64,000 nucleotides of DNA from JAAUTS01 sp034440395 (lineage in GTDB: Bacteria; Verrucomicrobiota; Verrucomicrobiia; Methylacidiphilales; JAAUTS01): contig JAWXBW010000069.1 of the NCBI GenBank assembly GCA_034440395.1, positions 1 through 64,000 on the forward strand, given 5' to 3'. The position numbers were made by a program, and so were the translations under genes. The notes beneath the pieces were generated by a model that worked only from the letters and a program-made list of their open reading frames with translations, did not search any database and was not told the origin of the DNA. The first letter of the stretch is position 1, and each line of letters starts with the position of its first letter. Positions 18,005 through 26,597 of this stretch are shown here, in pieces.

Positions 18005-19318
18005 TTAGGTAGTAGCTGCTTTGGATCCTAAATACCCATCAATCATCCTAGCCATTGTAGCACCCGCACCCAAATTTTCTTCAAATAATTTTCTAGCCTT
18101 ACTCCCGTAGTTACAACGTAAATCCCTATCCTCTAGCAAGCGCAGAGCTTCGTTCTTTAATCCCTCAACATCCTTCACCTGAACTAATGCGCTGGCCTCC
18201 AAATAGTCTTCAACTAAAGCTGTAAAGTTTTCCACCTTGTCTCCCAGTACGATCGCCCCACCTACCCGCGCCGCTTCCAAGAAGTTTTGGCCGCCCTTAC
18301 CCTTCGGTGCTACCAAGGTCTTCCCGATAAAAATAATCGTCCCTAGTTCATAAAGGGAACGCAGCTCTCCCGTCGTGTTTAAAATGAGAACATCCGCCTC
18401 TGGCCTTGCCTCCGTGCGTAAACACGCCGTGAAGCCCCGCCCCTGCGCTGCCGCCATTAAGCTAGACGCCCTCTCAGCATGACGCGGTGCTAACAAACAT
18501 TTTAACTCTGGCCTCTTCCGCTTTAACTCCTGATAAGCCTCCAAAACAAGCTCCTCCTCGCCTGGGTGGGTGCTGCCCGCTAAAAAAACTTCCGTTCCTT
18601 CAGTCCAGCCCATCTCCTTTCGCAGTCCCTCCGCCACACCTTGATCCGCTTGCGCCAAATGAGCCACATCATATTTCATGCTCCCCGTTACAAACATGCT
18701 ATGCACAGGAAAACCCGCCTCGGCCAGTCGTCCCCGATCACGCTCACTTTGTAAACCAATCAAAGAAATCTTAGAAAGAAACGGCGTCGTGTAAAAACGG
18801 AATTTTTTAAATCGTTCCCATGAACGATCCGAAAGACGTGCATTCACGATCCATACTGGCACGCCACGCCGCTCGGCTTCCCAGAGCTGATTCGGCCACA
18901 GCTCCTGCTCCATCAACAAAATCATACAAGGCTTGATCGCCCTAAAAGCTCGTCTTGCCATGGGGAGCAAATCCGCAGGAGAGTACATCACCACCGTTTT
19001 ATCATCCTCTAACTCCCTATCCCCTAAAGCCCTTCCCGTAGAAGTGGTACACGTAATCACCACGCCTTGGTCAGGTCGTAGCAGCCGCAGCTCATCTACC
19101 AACACACGTGCCAACATCATCTCGCCAACACTCACGGCATGGATCCAGATAGGTTCCTTCAAGTGTGAGAGCCTGCTCTGAAGCTCTGGAGAATAAAAAG
19201 AAAAGCGTTCATTAAAGCCGCGCCAAAAGTTGCCACGTCGCCACATGTGCAAAGCAAACCACGGCCAAGTCAGAACAAAAGCCAAGGTGAAACCAACATT
19301 ATAAAACCATTGTAACAT
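18005..19318 (-). CDS. waaA: 3-deoxy-D-manno-octulosonic acid transferase
   Basis: WaaA (KdtA, GT30) adds Kdo to lipid A precursor at the inner face of the cytoplasmic membrane. The protein has an N-terminal anchor (LQWFYNVGFTLAFVLTWPW), then WIHAVSVGEMMLARVLVDELR, and C-terminal donor-site motifs FLAGSTHPGEEELVLEAY, APRHAERASSL, FIGKTLVAPKGKGGQNFLEAA. I prefer ATG at 19318 (437 aa); an upstream in-frame TTG at 19351 adds 11 residues. Its presence means the cell makes LPS, consistent with lptD at 52 kb. Confidence 0.92.
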   Translation of the reverse strand: MLQWFYNVGFTLAFVLTWPWFALHMWRRGNFWRGFNERFSFYSPELQSRLSHLKEPIWIHAVSVGEMMLARVLVDELRLLRPDQGVVITCTTSTGRALGDRELEDDKTVVMYSPADLLPMARRAFRAIKPCMILLMEQELWPNQLWEAERRGVPVWIVNARLSDRSWERFKKFRFYTTPFLSKISLIGLQSERDRGRLAEAGFPVHSMFVTGSMKYDVAHLAQADQGVAEGLRKEMGWTEGTEVFLAGSTHPGEEELVLEAYQELKRKRPELKCLLAPRHAERASSLMAAAQGRGFTACLRTEARPEADVLILNTTGELRSLYELGTIIFIGKTLVAPKGKGGQNFLEAARVGGAIVLGDKVENFTALVEDYLEASALVQVKDVEGLKNEALRLLEDRDLRCNYGSKARKLFEENLGAGATMARMIDGYLGSKAATT

Positions 19319-19381
19319 CAAGGTAAAATCATGCCTCGCTCTAGCTAGCAATCAACCACGCAGTTAGGAAAACACCGATAT

Positions 19382-20326
19382 TTAGGCTCGTGGATGCGCT
19401 TGCAAATAGGAACTCCTTAGTCGTTCCGCCGTCACTTGCGTATAGACCTGCGTCGTGGCTACATTTTCATGGCCCAACAACTCCTGCACACTGCGCAAAT
19501 CTGCACCACGATCTAATAAATGCGTGGCGAAACTGTGCCTAAGTTTGTGCGGGGAAAGCTTGTGGTCTAGCCCTGCCCTTAATAAGTATTTTTTAAACAT
19601 CAGTTGCACCATGCGCGCTGAGAGAGCTTTACCGTTACCAGCGACGATCGCAAAATCGCTCCGCGCCATTTCTGGCAAATGTTCCCGATACTCCGCATAT
19701 GCCTTCCTAGCCTTAGCACCTAACATAACGATTCTTTCCTTCTTCCCCTTCCCAACGACCCGTATCTCCCTGCCCTCCCCGTAGATAGCCGCTATTTTTA
19801 GCGTGACCAACTCATCAATGCGCATCCCCGTGCTGTAAAGTATTTCGAGAATCGCTGCGTCACGTAAGTATTGCCACGTCTCCATAGCCCGCCCACGTTT
19901 CGGATTTTTTCCACTCTCCGCCATCAGTTGCGACGGCGCCTCCAAAAAAGCTGACATCTGTTCCTCACTCAGGAAGAGAGGTAACCGTTTTTCCTTAGCG
20001 GGAAGTTTTAACTGCGCTAAGGGACTTTCTTTTAGCAAACCTAGCTTCAGTTGATACTGATAAAAAGAGCGCATGGCAGAAAAATGAAGTCGGATCGAGG
20101 CAGATTTGAGCGTCTTCTTTTGCGACAAATGGTATAGATAACGCCTAAAGTCTAACATTTCTAAATTCGTCCACTCTTTCCCGACAAAAAATACAGAGGC
20201 CTCTAAAAGACTTTGCCTATAATTACGACTGGTCTTGAGCGAATACCCTTTTTCAGATTCTAAATACCTCAAAAAATCAGGCACCCATTTTTTAGGAGCT
20301 AACCAAGGGGACTCAACGTCAGTCAT
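19382..20326 (-). CDS. Tyrosine recombinase XerC/XerD type
   Basis: A 314-aa site-specific recombinase. The N-terminal SAM-like domain covers about residues 15-100, and the catalytic domain holds Arg169 (TGMRIDEL), Lys193/195 (VGKGKKER), His260 and Arg263 (SPHKLRHSFATH), His286 (LLGHENVATTQVYTQV) and Tyr295. All are present. Length and gene setting (no phage genes, no tRNA beside it) fit the housekeeping Xer enzyme that resolves chromosome dimers, though XerC and XerD cannot be told apart here. Confidence 0.9.
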   Translation of the reverse strand: MTDVESPWLAPKKWVPDFLRYLESEKGYSLKTSRNYRQSLLEASVFFVGKEWTNLEMLDFRRYLYHLSQKKTLKSASIRLHFSAMRSFYQYQLKLGLLKESPLAQLKLPAKEKRLPLFLSEEQMSAFLEAPSQLMAESGKNPKRGRAMETWQYLRDAAILEILYSTGMRIDELVTLKIAAIYGEGREIRVVGKGKKERIVMLGAKARKAYAEYREHLPEMARSDFAIVAGNGKALSARMVQLMFKKYLLRAGLDHKLSPHKLRHSFATHLLDRGADLRSVQELLGHENVATTQVYTQVTAERLRSSYLQAHPRA

Positions 20327-20382
20327 TGAGATAAAGATAACGTTTTAGATGGGTCGGAACAATAAAAACATGCTACCAGAAT

Positions 20383-21561
20383 TTACGTAGTCTTCACGTA
20401 ACGAAATAGTGCTGCCGTCAAGGTATAGCCATGAACGAAGTTTTGCCCAGATACGGGGCCGAGTTCTCCATTACAAAAAAATCCGGCACTCGGGTGCTCT
20501 CCTAAATGATCAGAGATGGTTTTAGCATCGAAAGCCGTTTCCCCAAAAAAAGCTTTTCCACGACCTATACAACTAAAGACAAGTGAAGCTAGTGGTTTCG
20601 GCTTCTCGTGAATTGAGTGCAAAAGGCTGTGCATATCAGCTTTCGCTGAAATTTTATCGCGTAGTTGATATTGTAAGGTCTGTCCTACCCGTGGAAGTGA
20701 ACCAATGACGACGGCTCCACTCTCAGGATCAGCACTTAAGATGTTCCGCACGAGGAAATCACCCTGTTTAAAATCGTCTAAATATTCCGAGGTGGCTAAG
20801 CCCGCAAAAACATTTCCCTTTGCAGTCTCTCGTTCCTCATCATTCATGCCAGTGATCACGTTACTTAACACTTCAAAAGCAGACTTCGATCCTAACTGAT
20901 AGACCACATTACGATCAACTTGGGTAATAGTAAATGGATCACCAATCGGGCGGCAACCTTGACTGACCACAGCTTCGCAGAGGATGGCTCCAGCTAGGCC
21001 GATGAGTAAGCCTCCTTCCACTACCTCTTCATTATGAAAAACGGTGATTCCATCCGCACGTTTATTACTACTAGCCAGTCCCCCTAAACAAGGAATGTCC
21101 GGGTAAGCTTTATTCCAAAAGCCTAGCCATGCTTCAATATTAATGACTAACGGATTAATCAAAGCTAGCCAACTATTGACCGACTGACCTTCACATTTCG
21201 ACCAAGCTTTCCATTGCTCTGGAGAGTCCATTTCACCCATTTCGGCAGAACCAAAACTGCGAACCGTTAACGTTGTATCAGGCAAGCTAAGGAGCAAGAT
21301 TGTAAAGCCAGCACCTTCATCAAACTCAACCCCAGAACCGATAATGCCTCGACCTGTGCAGCCAAACACTTCAGGAATATGGCCATAAAGCCTGAGCGTT
21401 TCTACGAAGTCTTCTAGGTGCTCAGCATACTCAATAGAGGCAAACACGAAAGCGCACGACGCTTTAGCCTGTAGCTCTTGACGCAAGCGTGTAGCCGTGT
21501 CTCTCACCACACCCTCATCATAAGAGCCTTTAAAGCAAAACGAAACTGCCTTTGATTTCAT
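20383..21561 (-). CDS. FIST domain sensory protein
   Basis: This 392-aa protein has a FIST_N domain (about res 25-215, with VFGCTGRGIIGSG and GGLASSNK) followed by FIST_C (about 225-370, with FSCIGRGKAFFG and SAGFFCNGELGPV). FIST proteins are thought to sense small molecules, perhaps amino acids, and often occur with signalling outputs. Here it stands as a FIST-only protein with no kinase or cyclase domain. It is preceded 33 bp upstream by an alpha/beta hydrolase gene and may be cotranscribed with it. Confidence 0.85.
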   Translation of the reverse strand: MKSKAVSFCFKGSYDEGVVRDTATRLRQELQAKASCAFVFASIEYAEHLEDFVETLRLYGHIPEVFGCTGRGIIGSGVEFDEGAGFTILLLSLPDTTLTVRSFGSAEMGEMDSPEQWKAWSKCEGQSVNSWLALINPLVINIEAWLGFWNKAYPDIPCLGGLASSNKRADGITVFHNEEVVEGGLLIGLAGAILCEAVVSQGCRPIGDPFTITQVDRNVVYQLGSKSAFEVLSNVITGMNDEERETAKGNVFAGLATSEYLDDFKQGDFLVRNILSADPESGAVVIGSLPRVGQTLQYQLRDKISAKADMHSLLHSIHEKPKPLASLVFSCIGRGKAFFGETAFDAKTISDHLGEHPSAGFFCNGELGPVSGQNFVHGYTLTAALFRYVKTT

Positions 21562-21594
21562 AAGTATTAGCTTACTCCTACTTCATTCATTATT

Positions 21595-22575
21595 CTACAC
21601 GAACAATTCGGGAAACTTTTCCTGCGCCATACGCAAACTTTCTGGCATAAGTTGGTAACCTACGTGACCTTGCCTAAACTCTGCATAGTGCGAACCTTTC
21701 CATTTAGTGTGCAATCCACGAATTGTTTCTGGGGTGGCAATACGATCAAAAATCCCCGCCAACAGAAGAATACGCTCCGTTGGCAATAAAGGAGTGTTAA
21801 ACCCAGGACAAAGTTTTGCCATGAGTTGTCCAACTTGCTCCCGGGTAATGCCACGCTGCCTGAGTTGACGGCGAAGGACGATTGTCGCTGGGGATTCCCA
21901 TACGGCCCAATCCACGTCCACAATAGGTTCTAGAAGCCACGCTGTACTGAAACAATCTTCCAATGCCATCAAAAGACCAGCCACCCAGCCGCCATAACTC
22001 GTGGCCCAAAGACCTAGATGCGGACAGCCGCGCTGCTTTAATAAGCGGGAAACTGCTCTGAGCTCCACTACCGCTTGCCGTAAGCCTTCCGATGTTCTGA
22101 TTAAATGAGAGGTGAGAGCCATTTCACCGCTGAGAACACCCTTCGGCCTACGACCATAGTGGTAAGGTAAATGAAAAAATATAGCGGTCCAGCCTAGTTT
22201 GTTTAACTTACGTGCCCACATGCGGTAACCCACATCACTGACAGACATATGCCCATGCAGCATGAACATAGCAGGAGATTCCCACCCCTTCGGTCCCAGC
22301 CAAATATCGAGATGTAAATGGTCATTTTCTTTCACTCCCGAAATCACCGGGCTGGGGCAAGAAAAAGTTCCCTGCCCTGGCATCTTATCCAACTGAGGAG
22401 AATCAGGAACGGCATAGAACTCTTCAAGAGAAAGCTTGTTCATCTCACTTAAGTATTTCTGCAACGTCTCCGCATCGTGAGACCCCGCTTTACCTCGTAG
22501 CTGAATGGCGTTGATCATACCGAAGGAGAGTCCATCGATAATCTTTGCACTGTTGTCCCGTAAGAATGTCCTCAT
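21595..22575 (-). CDS. Alpha/beta hydrolase, ABHD18-like (DUF2048)
   Basis: The 326-aa protein has a complete hydrolase triad: Ser193 in ATSYGG, Asp277 in GIFDRIATPET and His304 in RQGHVGYQL, with an oxyanion HGH loop (FMLHGHMSVSD). The overall pattern recalls the ABHD18/DUF2048 group; substrate unknown, possibly a lipid. I set the start at ATG 22575, which overlaps the plsC stop by 4 nt and has a GAGG ribosome site 7 nt ahead, instead of the TTG at 22593. It sits directly after an acyltransferase, consistent with lipid metabolism. Confidence 0.75.
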   Translation of the reverse strand: MRTFLRDNSAKIIDGLSFGMINAIQLRGKAGSHDAETLQKYLSEMNKLSLEEFYAVPDSPQLDKMPGQGTFSCPSPVISGVKENDHLHLDIWLGPKGWESPAMFMLHGHMSVSDVGYRMWARKLNKLGWTAIFFHLPYHYGRRPKGVLSGEMALTSHLIRTSEGLRQAVVELRAVSRLLKQRGCPHLGLWATSYGGWVAGLLMALEDCFSTAWLLEPIVDVDWAVWESPATIVLRRQLRQRGITREQVGQLMAKLCPGFNTPLLPTERILLLAGIFDRIATPETIRGLHTKWKGSHYAEFRQGHVGYQLMPESLRMAQEKFPELFV

Positions 22576-23258
22576 CTCCTCGCCTCTTCCCAACGCTTCT
22601 GGGCGGTTCTCGGCACCACGGCATCTGTAAATCCGGGGCTCTGCTTAACCTCTGCGTAAAGTTCACGGAAGGATTGGGCGATACGTTCGTTTAGTTCCTC
22701 ACGCGCTTGCTTACCTTTTAAAGCAGGGTTTAATTTTAACTCATCCCCTACTATAAAAAAGAGCGGAATGCGTTCACCCAGACGATAGCTGTAGTAACGG
22801 TCTGTTCCTAAAAAAATAAAAGGCCGCACAGGAACACCTGACATCTCCGCTAAGATAGCCGCTCCCGGCTTTAGCTCAGCACCTTCTAAGACAGACTCTT
22901 TCCCTGAGCGTAAACCACCTTCTGGGAAGACACAAACGATCCGCCCCATCTCTAGCCTTTTTAGGGCTGTTCGGATCGCCCTTGTGTCCGTTTTTTTTCG
23001 GCTGACAGGGAACACGTCCAGATACGTAAAAAACCACGAAGCGTAGGGGTTAATAAATAACTCTTCCATCGCCATAAAATCAAGTCGGGGTCGGATACAC
23101 GCTAAGATAAAGCAAGGATCAAAATGGCTAATGTGATTCGAGACCAGAAGGCAAGGGCCAGGCGTAACTTTGTCTTGGCCAATTAAGACCACGTTAGCTG
23201 TGAGTTTAAGAAAAAACCGAAACAAGCATTGAAAAAAGTAGTATAAGACAGATCGCAT
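22572..23258 (-). CDS. 1-acyl-sn-glycerol-3-phosphate acyltransferase family (PlsC)
   Basis: A 228-aa membrane-associated acyltransferase. Motif I is SNHISHFDPC (His-x4-Asp), motif III is VCVFPEGGLRSGKE, and motif IV VPVRPFIFLG follows. An N-terminal hydrophobic stretch (LYYFFQCLFRFFLKL) anchors it. It acylates lysophosphatidic acid or a similar acceptor. It starts the minus-strand plsC-hydrolase-FIST run and is divergent from crtI, with about 58 bp between starts, so promoters must be packed closely. Confidence 0.88.
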   Translation of the reverse strand: MRSVLYYFFQCLFRFFLKLTANVVLIGQDKVTPGPCLLVSNHISHFDPCFILACIRPRLDFMAMEELFINPYASWFFTYLDVFPVSRKKTDTRAIRTALKRLEMGRIVCVFPEGGLRSGKESVLEGAELKPGAAILAEMSGVPVRPFIFLGTDRYYSYRLGERIPLFFIVGDELKLNPALKGKQAREELNERIAQSFRELYAEVKQSPGFTDAVVPRTAQKRWEEARR

Positions 23259-23316
23259 CGTAGTTGCCGTTATGTTATTTATGATTTAAGTATATCATTT
23301 AACCAGACTTATTTTT

Positions 23317-24777
23317 TTGAAACTTAAAGAATCAACTCGCGTTTTAGTCATTGGAGCAGGCCTAGCTGGTCTTGCCACAGCTTTGCGCCTCCAGCAGGCT
23401 GGAGCTCAGGTCACCATTCTGGAAAAAAACAAGCATCCTGGTGGTAAGCTCCAAGAGCATAAGGCCGCAGGTTACCGTTGGGACATGGGGCCTTCCCTCC
23501 TTACCATGCCTTTTGTCTTGGAAGATCTCTTCAAGGATTTAGGACTTACCTTAGAGAACTATCTAACCCTAAAAGAGGTTAACCCCATCTGTCGCTATTT
23601 TTGGGATGATGGGCAAATAATCAACGAAGACGCTGCCTTTTTTCGGCGTCCGGATGTTAGTAGTTTCTTAAAATACTGTGCCGGTATTTACGACCTCTCC
23701 GCCGAAGCTTTTTTGATGCATCCACCCGAGGATTTCTGGAAGGCCTTCCAGCCCCGCCACTGGCGTAAGCTCAAGCATCTACCTAAAGTCGCCACGTTTA
23801 AAACTCTAGCAGAAAAAGTTAACGCCCACTTCTCAGACCCGAAACTACGCCAACTTTTTCAACGCTTTGCCACCTACAACGGAAGCAACCCAGCCCAAAC
23901 ACCAGCAACCTTCAACGTCATTCCTTACGTCGAAGCACATTACGGCGGTTGGTATGCGGACGGCGGAATGGCTCGCATTCCAGAAGTTCTCACAAAAATT
24001 GCTCTTGAGCGTGGTGTTACCATTCGCTACGACAGCGAAGTCATCCGCTGCGACGGGCGTTCCGTTTTGACTAAAGACGAAAAAACATATCAAGCCGACC
24101 TATTCGTGGTCAATGGCGACGCCATCCGTGCTTACCGTGATTGGTTGCGCGTTCCCGGCCACCGCAAACAATCAAAAAAAATGTCAGGTAAAGAATTGTC
24201 CCTCTCAGGCTTTGTCATGCTCTTAGGTGTTGCTCGCCGTTATCCACAACTGGCGCATCACAACATCTTTTTTAGTCGAGATTATGATCGGGAGTTTCAA
24301 CAATTATTTAAGGAAAAATGTTTCCCTTGTGATCCGACTATTTATGTCAGCATCACCGCTCGTACTAACCCGGATCACGCTCCCGCGGGAGAAGATAATT
24401 ATTTTGTTCTAGTTAATGCCCCCTCCAACACGCACACGATCGACTGGGTTAAACAAAGTCCTAGCTTTGCCGAAGCCATTATTCGCCGCTTAGATGAACA
24501 TGGACTCAACGATCTTTCCAACCACATCACTTATCAACATCTCTTTACTCCAGCGGACTTCGCCTCACGAGACGTTAGCACTGAGGGAGCTCTCTACGGG
24601 TGGGCCTCACATTCCCCTTTGACCGCCTTGCGCCGCCCACCCTTGCAATCACCTGACCACGACAGCCTCTACTTCGTAGGCGGCACGACCCACCCAGGTG
24701 GGGGCATACCTTTAGTCTTGCTGAGTGCACGCATGGTGGTAGATAAAATACTTAAATCACACGGGTCTAGCTCATGA
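23317..24777 (+). CDS. crtI: Phytoene desaturase family protein (CrtI)
   Basis: The 486-aa flavoprotein begins with the FAD loop GAGLAGLATA (res 13-22) then GGKLQEHKAAGYRWDMGPSL, and ends with VGGTTHPGGGIPLVLLSARM, the CrtI bacterial-type signature. CrtI desaturates phytoene to lycopene; close relatives desaturate or isomerise other carotenoids (CrtD, CrtN), and sequence alone does not separate them fully. The start is TTG at 23317, as no ATG precedes the FAD loop. It overlaps cruF by 4 nt. Confidence 0.88.
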   Translation: MKLKESTRVLVIGAGLAGLATALRLQQAGAQVTILEKNKHPGGKLQEHKAAGYRWDMGPSLLTMPFVLEDLFKDLGLTLENYLTLKEVNPICRYFWDDGQIINEDAAFFRRPDVSSFLKYCAGIYDLSAEAFLMHPPEDFWKAFQPRHWRKLKHLPKVATFKTLAEKVNAHFSDPKLRQLFQRFATYNGSNPAQTPATFNVIPYVEAHYGGWYADGGMARIPEVLTKIALERGVTIRYDSEVIRCDGRSVLTKDEKTYQADLFVVNGDAIRAYRDWLRVPGHRKQSKKMSGKELSLSGFVMLLGVARRYPQLAHHNIFFSRDYDREFQQLFKEKCFPCDPTIYVSITARTNPDHAPAGEDNYFVLVNAPSNTHTIDWVKQSPSFAEAIIRRLDEHGLNDLSNHITYQHLFTPADFASRDVSTEGALYGWASHSPLTALRRPPLQSPDHDSLYFVGGTTHPGGGIPLVLLSARMVVDKILKSHGSSS

Positions 24778-25493
24778 AACTTCTTCCTTATCTTGAAAAA
24801 ACTCTCTGGCCCATTTACCTTATCTGGTCCGCTATCGGTCTGGTGGCGACGCTTCTCAAGTTTGATGAGCCCATGATTAAGCAACTTGTGAAAATGGAAT
24901 CGCTACAACCTTTTTTTAGCACATGTCTAAGTTGGGGTGATTTTATTTTTCACGCATTAGCAGCCGTAAATTTGCTTTTTGCTATGGGCCTCTATTTAGG
25001 TTGGAAGAGGACTTGGATTAGCTTTGCCGTGATCGGGCTTCTTTCTGCGACTGTAGAAACGATTGGGGCACGCACTGGTTTTCCTTTCGGTGCATACTTT
25101 TACACCGATCGCATGGGTCCCATGATTGCTGAAACGTTGCCGTTAGCTATTCCCCTAGCATGGTGGAATATTTTAAGTTCGTTCTTTCTTCTCGTGCGTC
25201 ACTTCCAGCCTAAGCTAAGCCCACGTTTCACTTGCTTAGCCGTGGCAGCTCTGGCCACGATTCTGGATTGGATTATGGAGCCATTCGCTTGGCGCATTAA
25301 AGGTTACTGGATTTGGACGGCGGGCAGCATCCCCTTGCAAAATTACCTAGCATGGTTTACGTTAAGTTTTTTGCTCTGTCGCTTGAGCCCGATGTATTCA
25401 TGCTATCGCCCTTTGCTAGATAAACGCATTATAGCGGTGCCAGCTCTTATGCTAGTTTTCTTTATTGGAGCTAGGATTGTACACGGCGTGTGA
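24774..25493 (+). CDS. cruF: Carotenoid 1,2-hydratase-like protein, CruF family (DUF422)
   Basis: A 239-aa membrane protein with seven or so spans and the CruF landmarks TRTGFPFGAYFYTDRMGP (here ARTGFPFGAYFYTD), LPLAIPLAWWNI and DWIMEPFAWRIKGYWIW. CruF hydrates the psi end of gamma-carotene-type or bacterioruberin precursors, adding a 1'-hydroxyl. It is translationally coupled to crtI by ATGA, so both act on the same pathway. With the fused CrtYc-d cyclase at 0.9 kb this predicts a product cyclised at one end and hydrated at the other (inference). Confidence 0.82.
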   Translation: MKLLPYLEKTLWPIYLIWSAIGLVATLLKFDEPMIKQLVKMESLQPFFSTCLSWGDFIFHALAAVNLLFAMGLYLGWKRTWISFAVIGLLSATVETIGARTGFPFGAYFYTDRMGPMIAETLPLAIPLAWWNILSSFFLLVRHFQPKLSPRFTCLAVAALATILDWIMEPFAWRIKGYWIWTAGSIPLQNYLAWFTLSFLLCRLSPMYSCYRPLLDKRIIAVPALMLVFFIGARIVHGV

Positions 25494-25523
25494 ATGTAGC
25501 GGGTACAGAAGGCGAACTACCCT

Positions 25524-25889
25524 TTATTTAACGACGATGCGCTTAGCGTCGCCCCAAAGTTCTTCGAGGCGATAAAATTTTCTTTTGTCCGAGTGCATGA
25601 CATGAATCATGACGATGCCGTAGTCCAGAATAATCCACTGACTAGAACTGCTGCCCTCGTAGCCGAAGGGGCTGACTTGACCGTCTTCGCGCATTCCTTG
25701 AATGATCGAGTTGGCGATTGCTTTGATTTGGGGATCCGATTGCCCAGAGCAGACGAGGAAGAATTGGGCTGGCCCGTTGAGTTCTCGTAAGTCGAGGATG
25801 ACAACATCCTCGGCTTTTTTATCGAGAGTCAGCTTAGCGCAGGCTTTAACCAATTTGAGGTCGTCGGATTTTTTTTTAACGGGAGGCAT
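25524..25889 (-). CDS. rsfS: Ribosome silencing factor RsfS/YbeB
   Basis: This 121-aa Iojap-family protein has the classic core KKAEDVVILDLRELNGPAQFF, VCSGQSDPQIKAIANSI, and WIILDYGIVMIHVMHSDKRKFYRLEELWGDA. RsfS binds L14 on the 50S subunit and blocks subunit joining in starvation. It converges on cruF with a 30-bp gap and follows the exopolysaccharide genes, to which it appears unrelated. Confidence 0.95.
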   Translation of the reverse strand: MPPVKKKSDDLKLVKACAKLTLDKKAEDVVILDLRELNGPAQFFLVCSGQSDPQIKAIANSIIQGMREDGQVSPFGYEGSSSSQWIILDYGIVMIHVMHSDKRKFYRLEELWGDAKRIVVK

Positions 25890-25919
25890 GATTTTAATAT
25901 GGGGATCAGTTACTCAAGA

Positions 25920-26597
25920 CTAGAATACGCTACGGTCAACTTGAATTTTGTCATCTGGGAACATGGGAACATCGTTAGCGGGATTGGTTAAAGCGGCCTG
26001 AGCGTTAAATTCAATAGCTTGCGTGCCTCTAAGAATACGAACTTTCCGGCGGTTTGCGTAATCGGTAAATCCACCACAGCTGGCAATTGCTCCGAGCGCC
26101 GTCAGATCTTTTGAATGAAAAAGACGTTGCGGTGCGCGCACTTCGCCCGTAACACTGACGTAGCGAGACTGTTGGGTTGTAACTGTAATGTTAGGGTTCG
26201 TATAAATTCTCTGCATCTTGTAGAGCGTCTCGATCTTTTCTTTAAGCTGCACGGTCGTTAAGTTGGCAGCAGGAACGGCTCCAATATGAGGCATGGAAAC
26301 CTGTCCGCCTTCATCCACCTTAGTTTCATAAACGCCCTGCTCTGCATCGGGCACACCAGTTAGCCGGATGATGAGCGCATCACCAACACGCAGCAAGTCC
26401 TTACGTGCGTAAGGATCGGAAGTGGAGCCTGATGAGCTGGGGGTCATTGAAGTGTTAGAGAATGTAGGGGTCGAGGGTGTCGAGCCAGGGCCGCCAGCAC
26501 AGCCGATCAAGGTAATAAGGCTAAATAACAAGCAAGCCCGTAACGCAAGAAGGCAAGGGGCGGTTTTAATAACTGTCTTTAGAGGAATCGGTTTCAT
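25920..26597 (-). CDS. Polysaccharide export lipoprotein, Wza/KpsD family
   Basis: The mature protein is an outer-membrane exporter subunit with a Poly_export domain (LRVGDALIIRLTGVPDAEQG to NITVTTQQSRYVSVTGEV) and a following SLBB domain (APQRLFHSKDLTALGAI). The signal peptide CLLFSLITLIGC ends in a lipobox with Cys, so it should be lipidated. I place the start at ATG 26597 (225 aa), not at 26747, because upstream residues are only the antisense-like low-complexity reading of the kinase tail. It overlaps the 3' end of the kinase gene by 32 bp. Confidence 0.88.
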   Translation of the reverse strand: MKPIPLKTVIKTAPCLLALRACLLFSLITLIGCAGGPGSTPSTPTFSNTSMTPSSSGSTSDPYARKDLLRVGDALIIRLTGVPDAEQGVYETKVDEGGQVSMPHIGAVPAANLTTVQLKEKIETLYKMQRIYTNPNITVTTQQSRYVSVTGEVRAPQRLFHSKDLTALGAIASCGGFTDYANRRKVRILRGTQAIEFNAQAALTNPANDVPMFPDDKIQVDRSVF

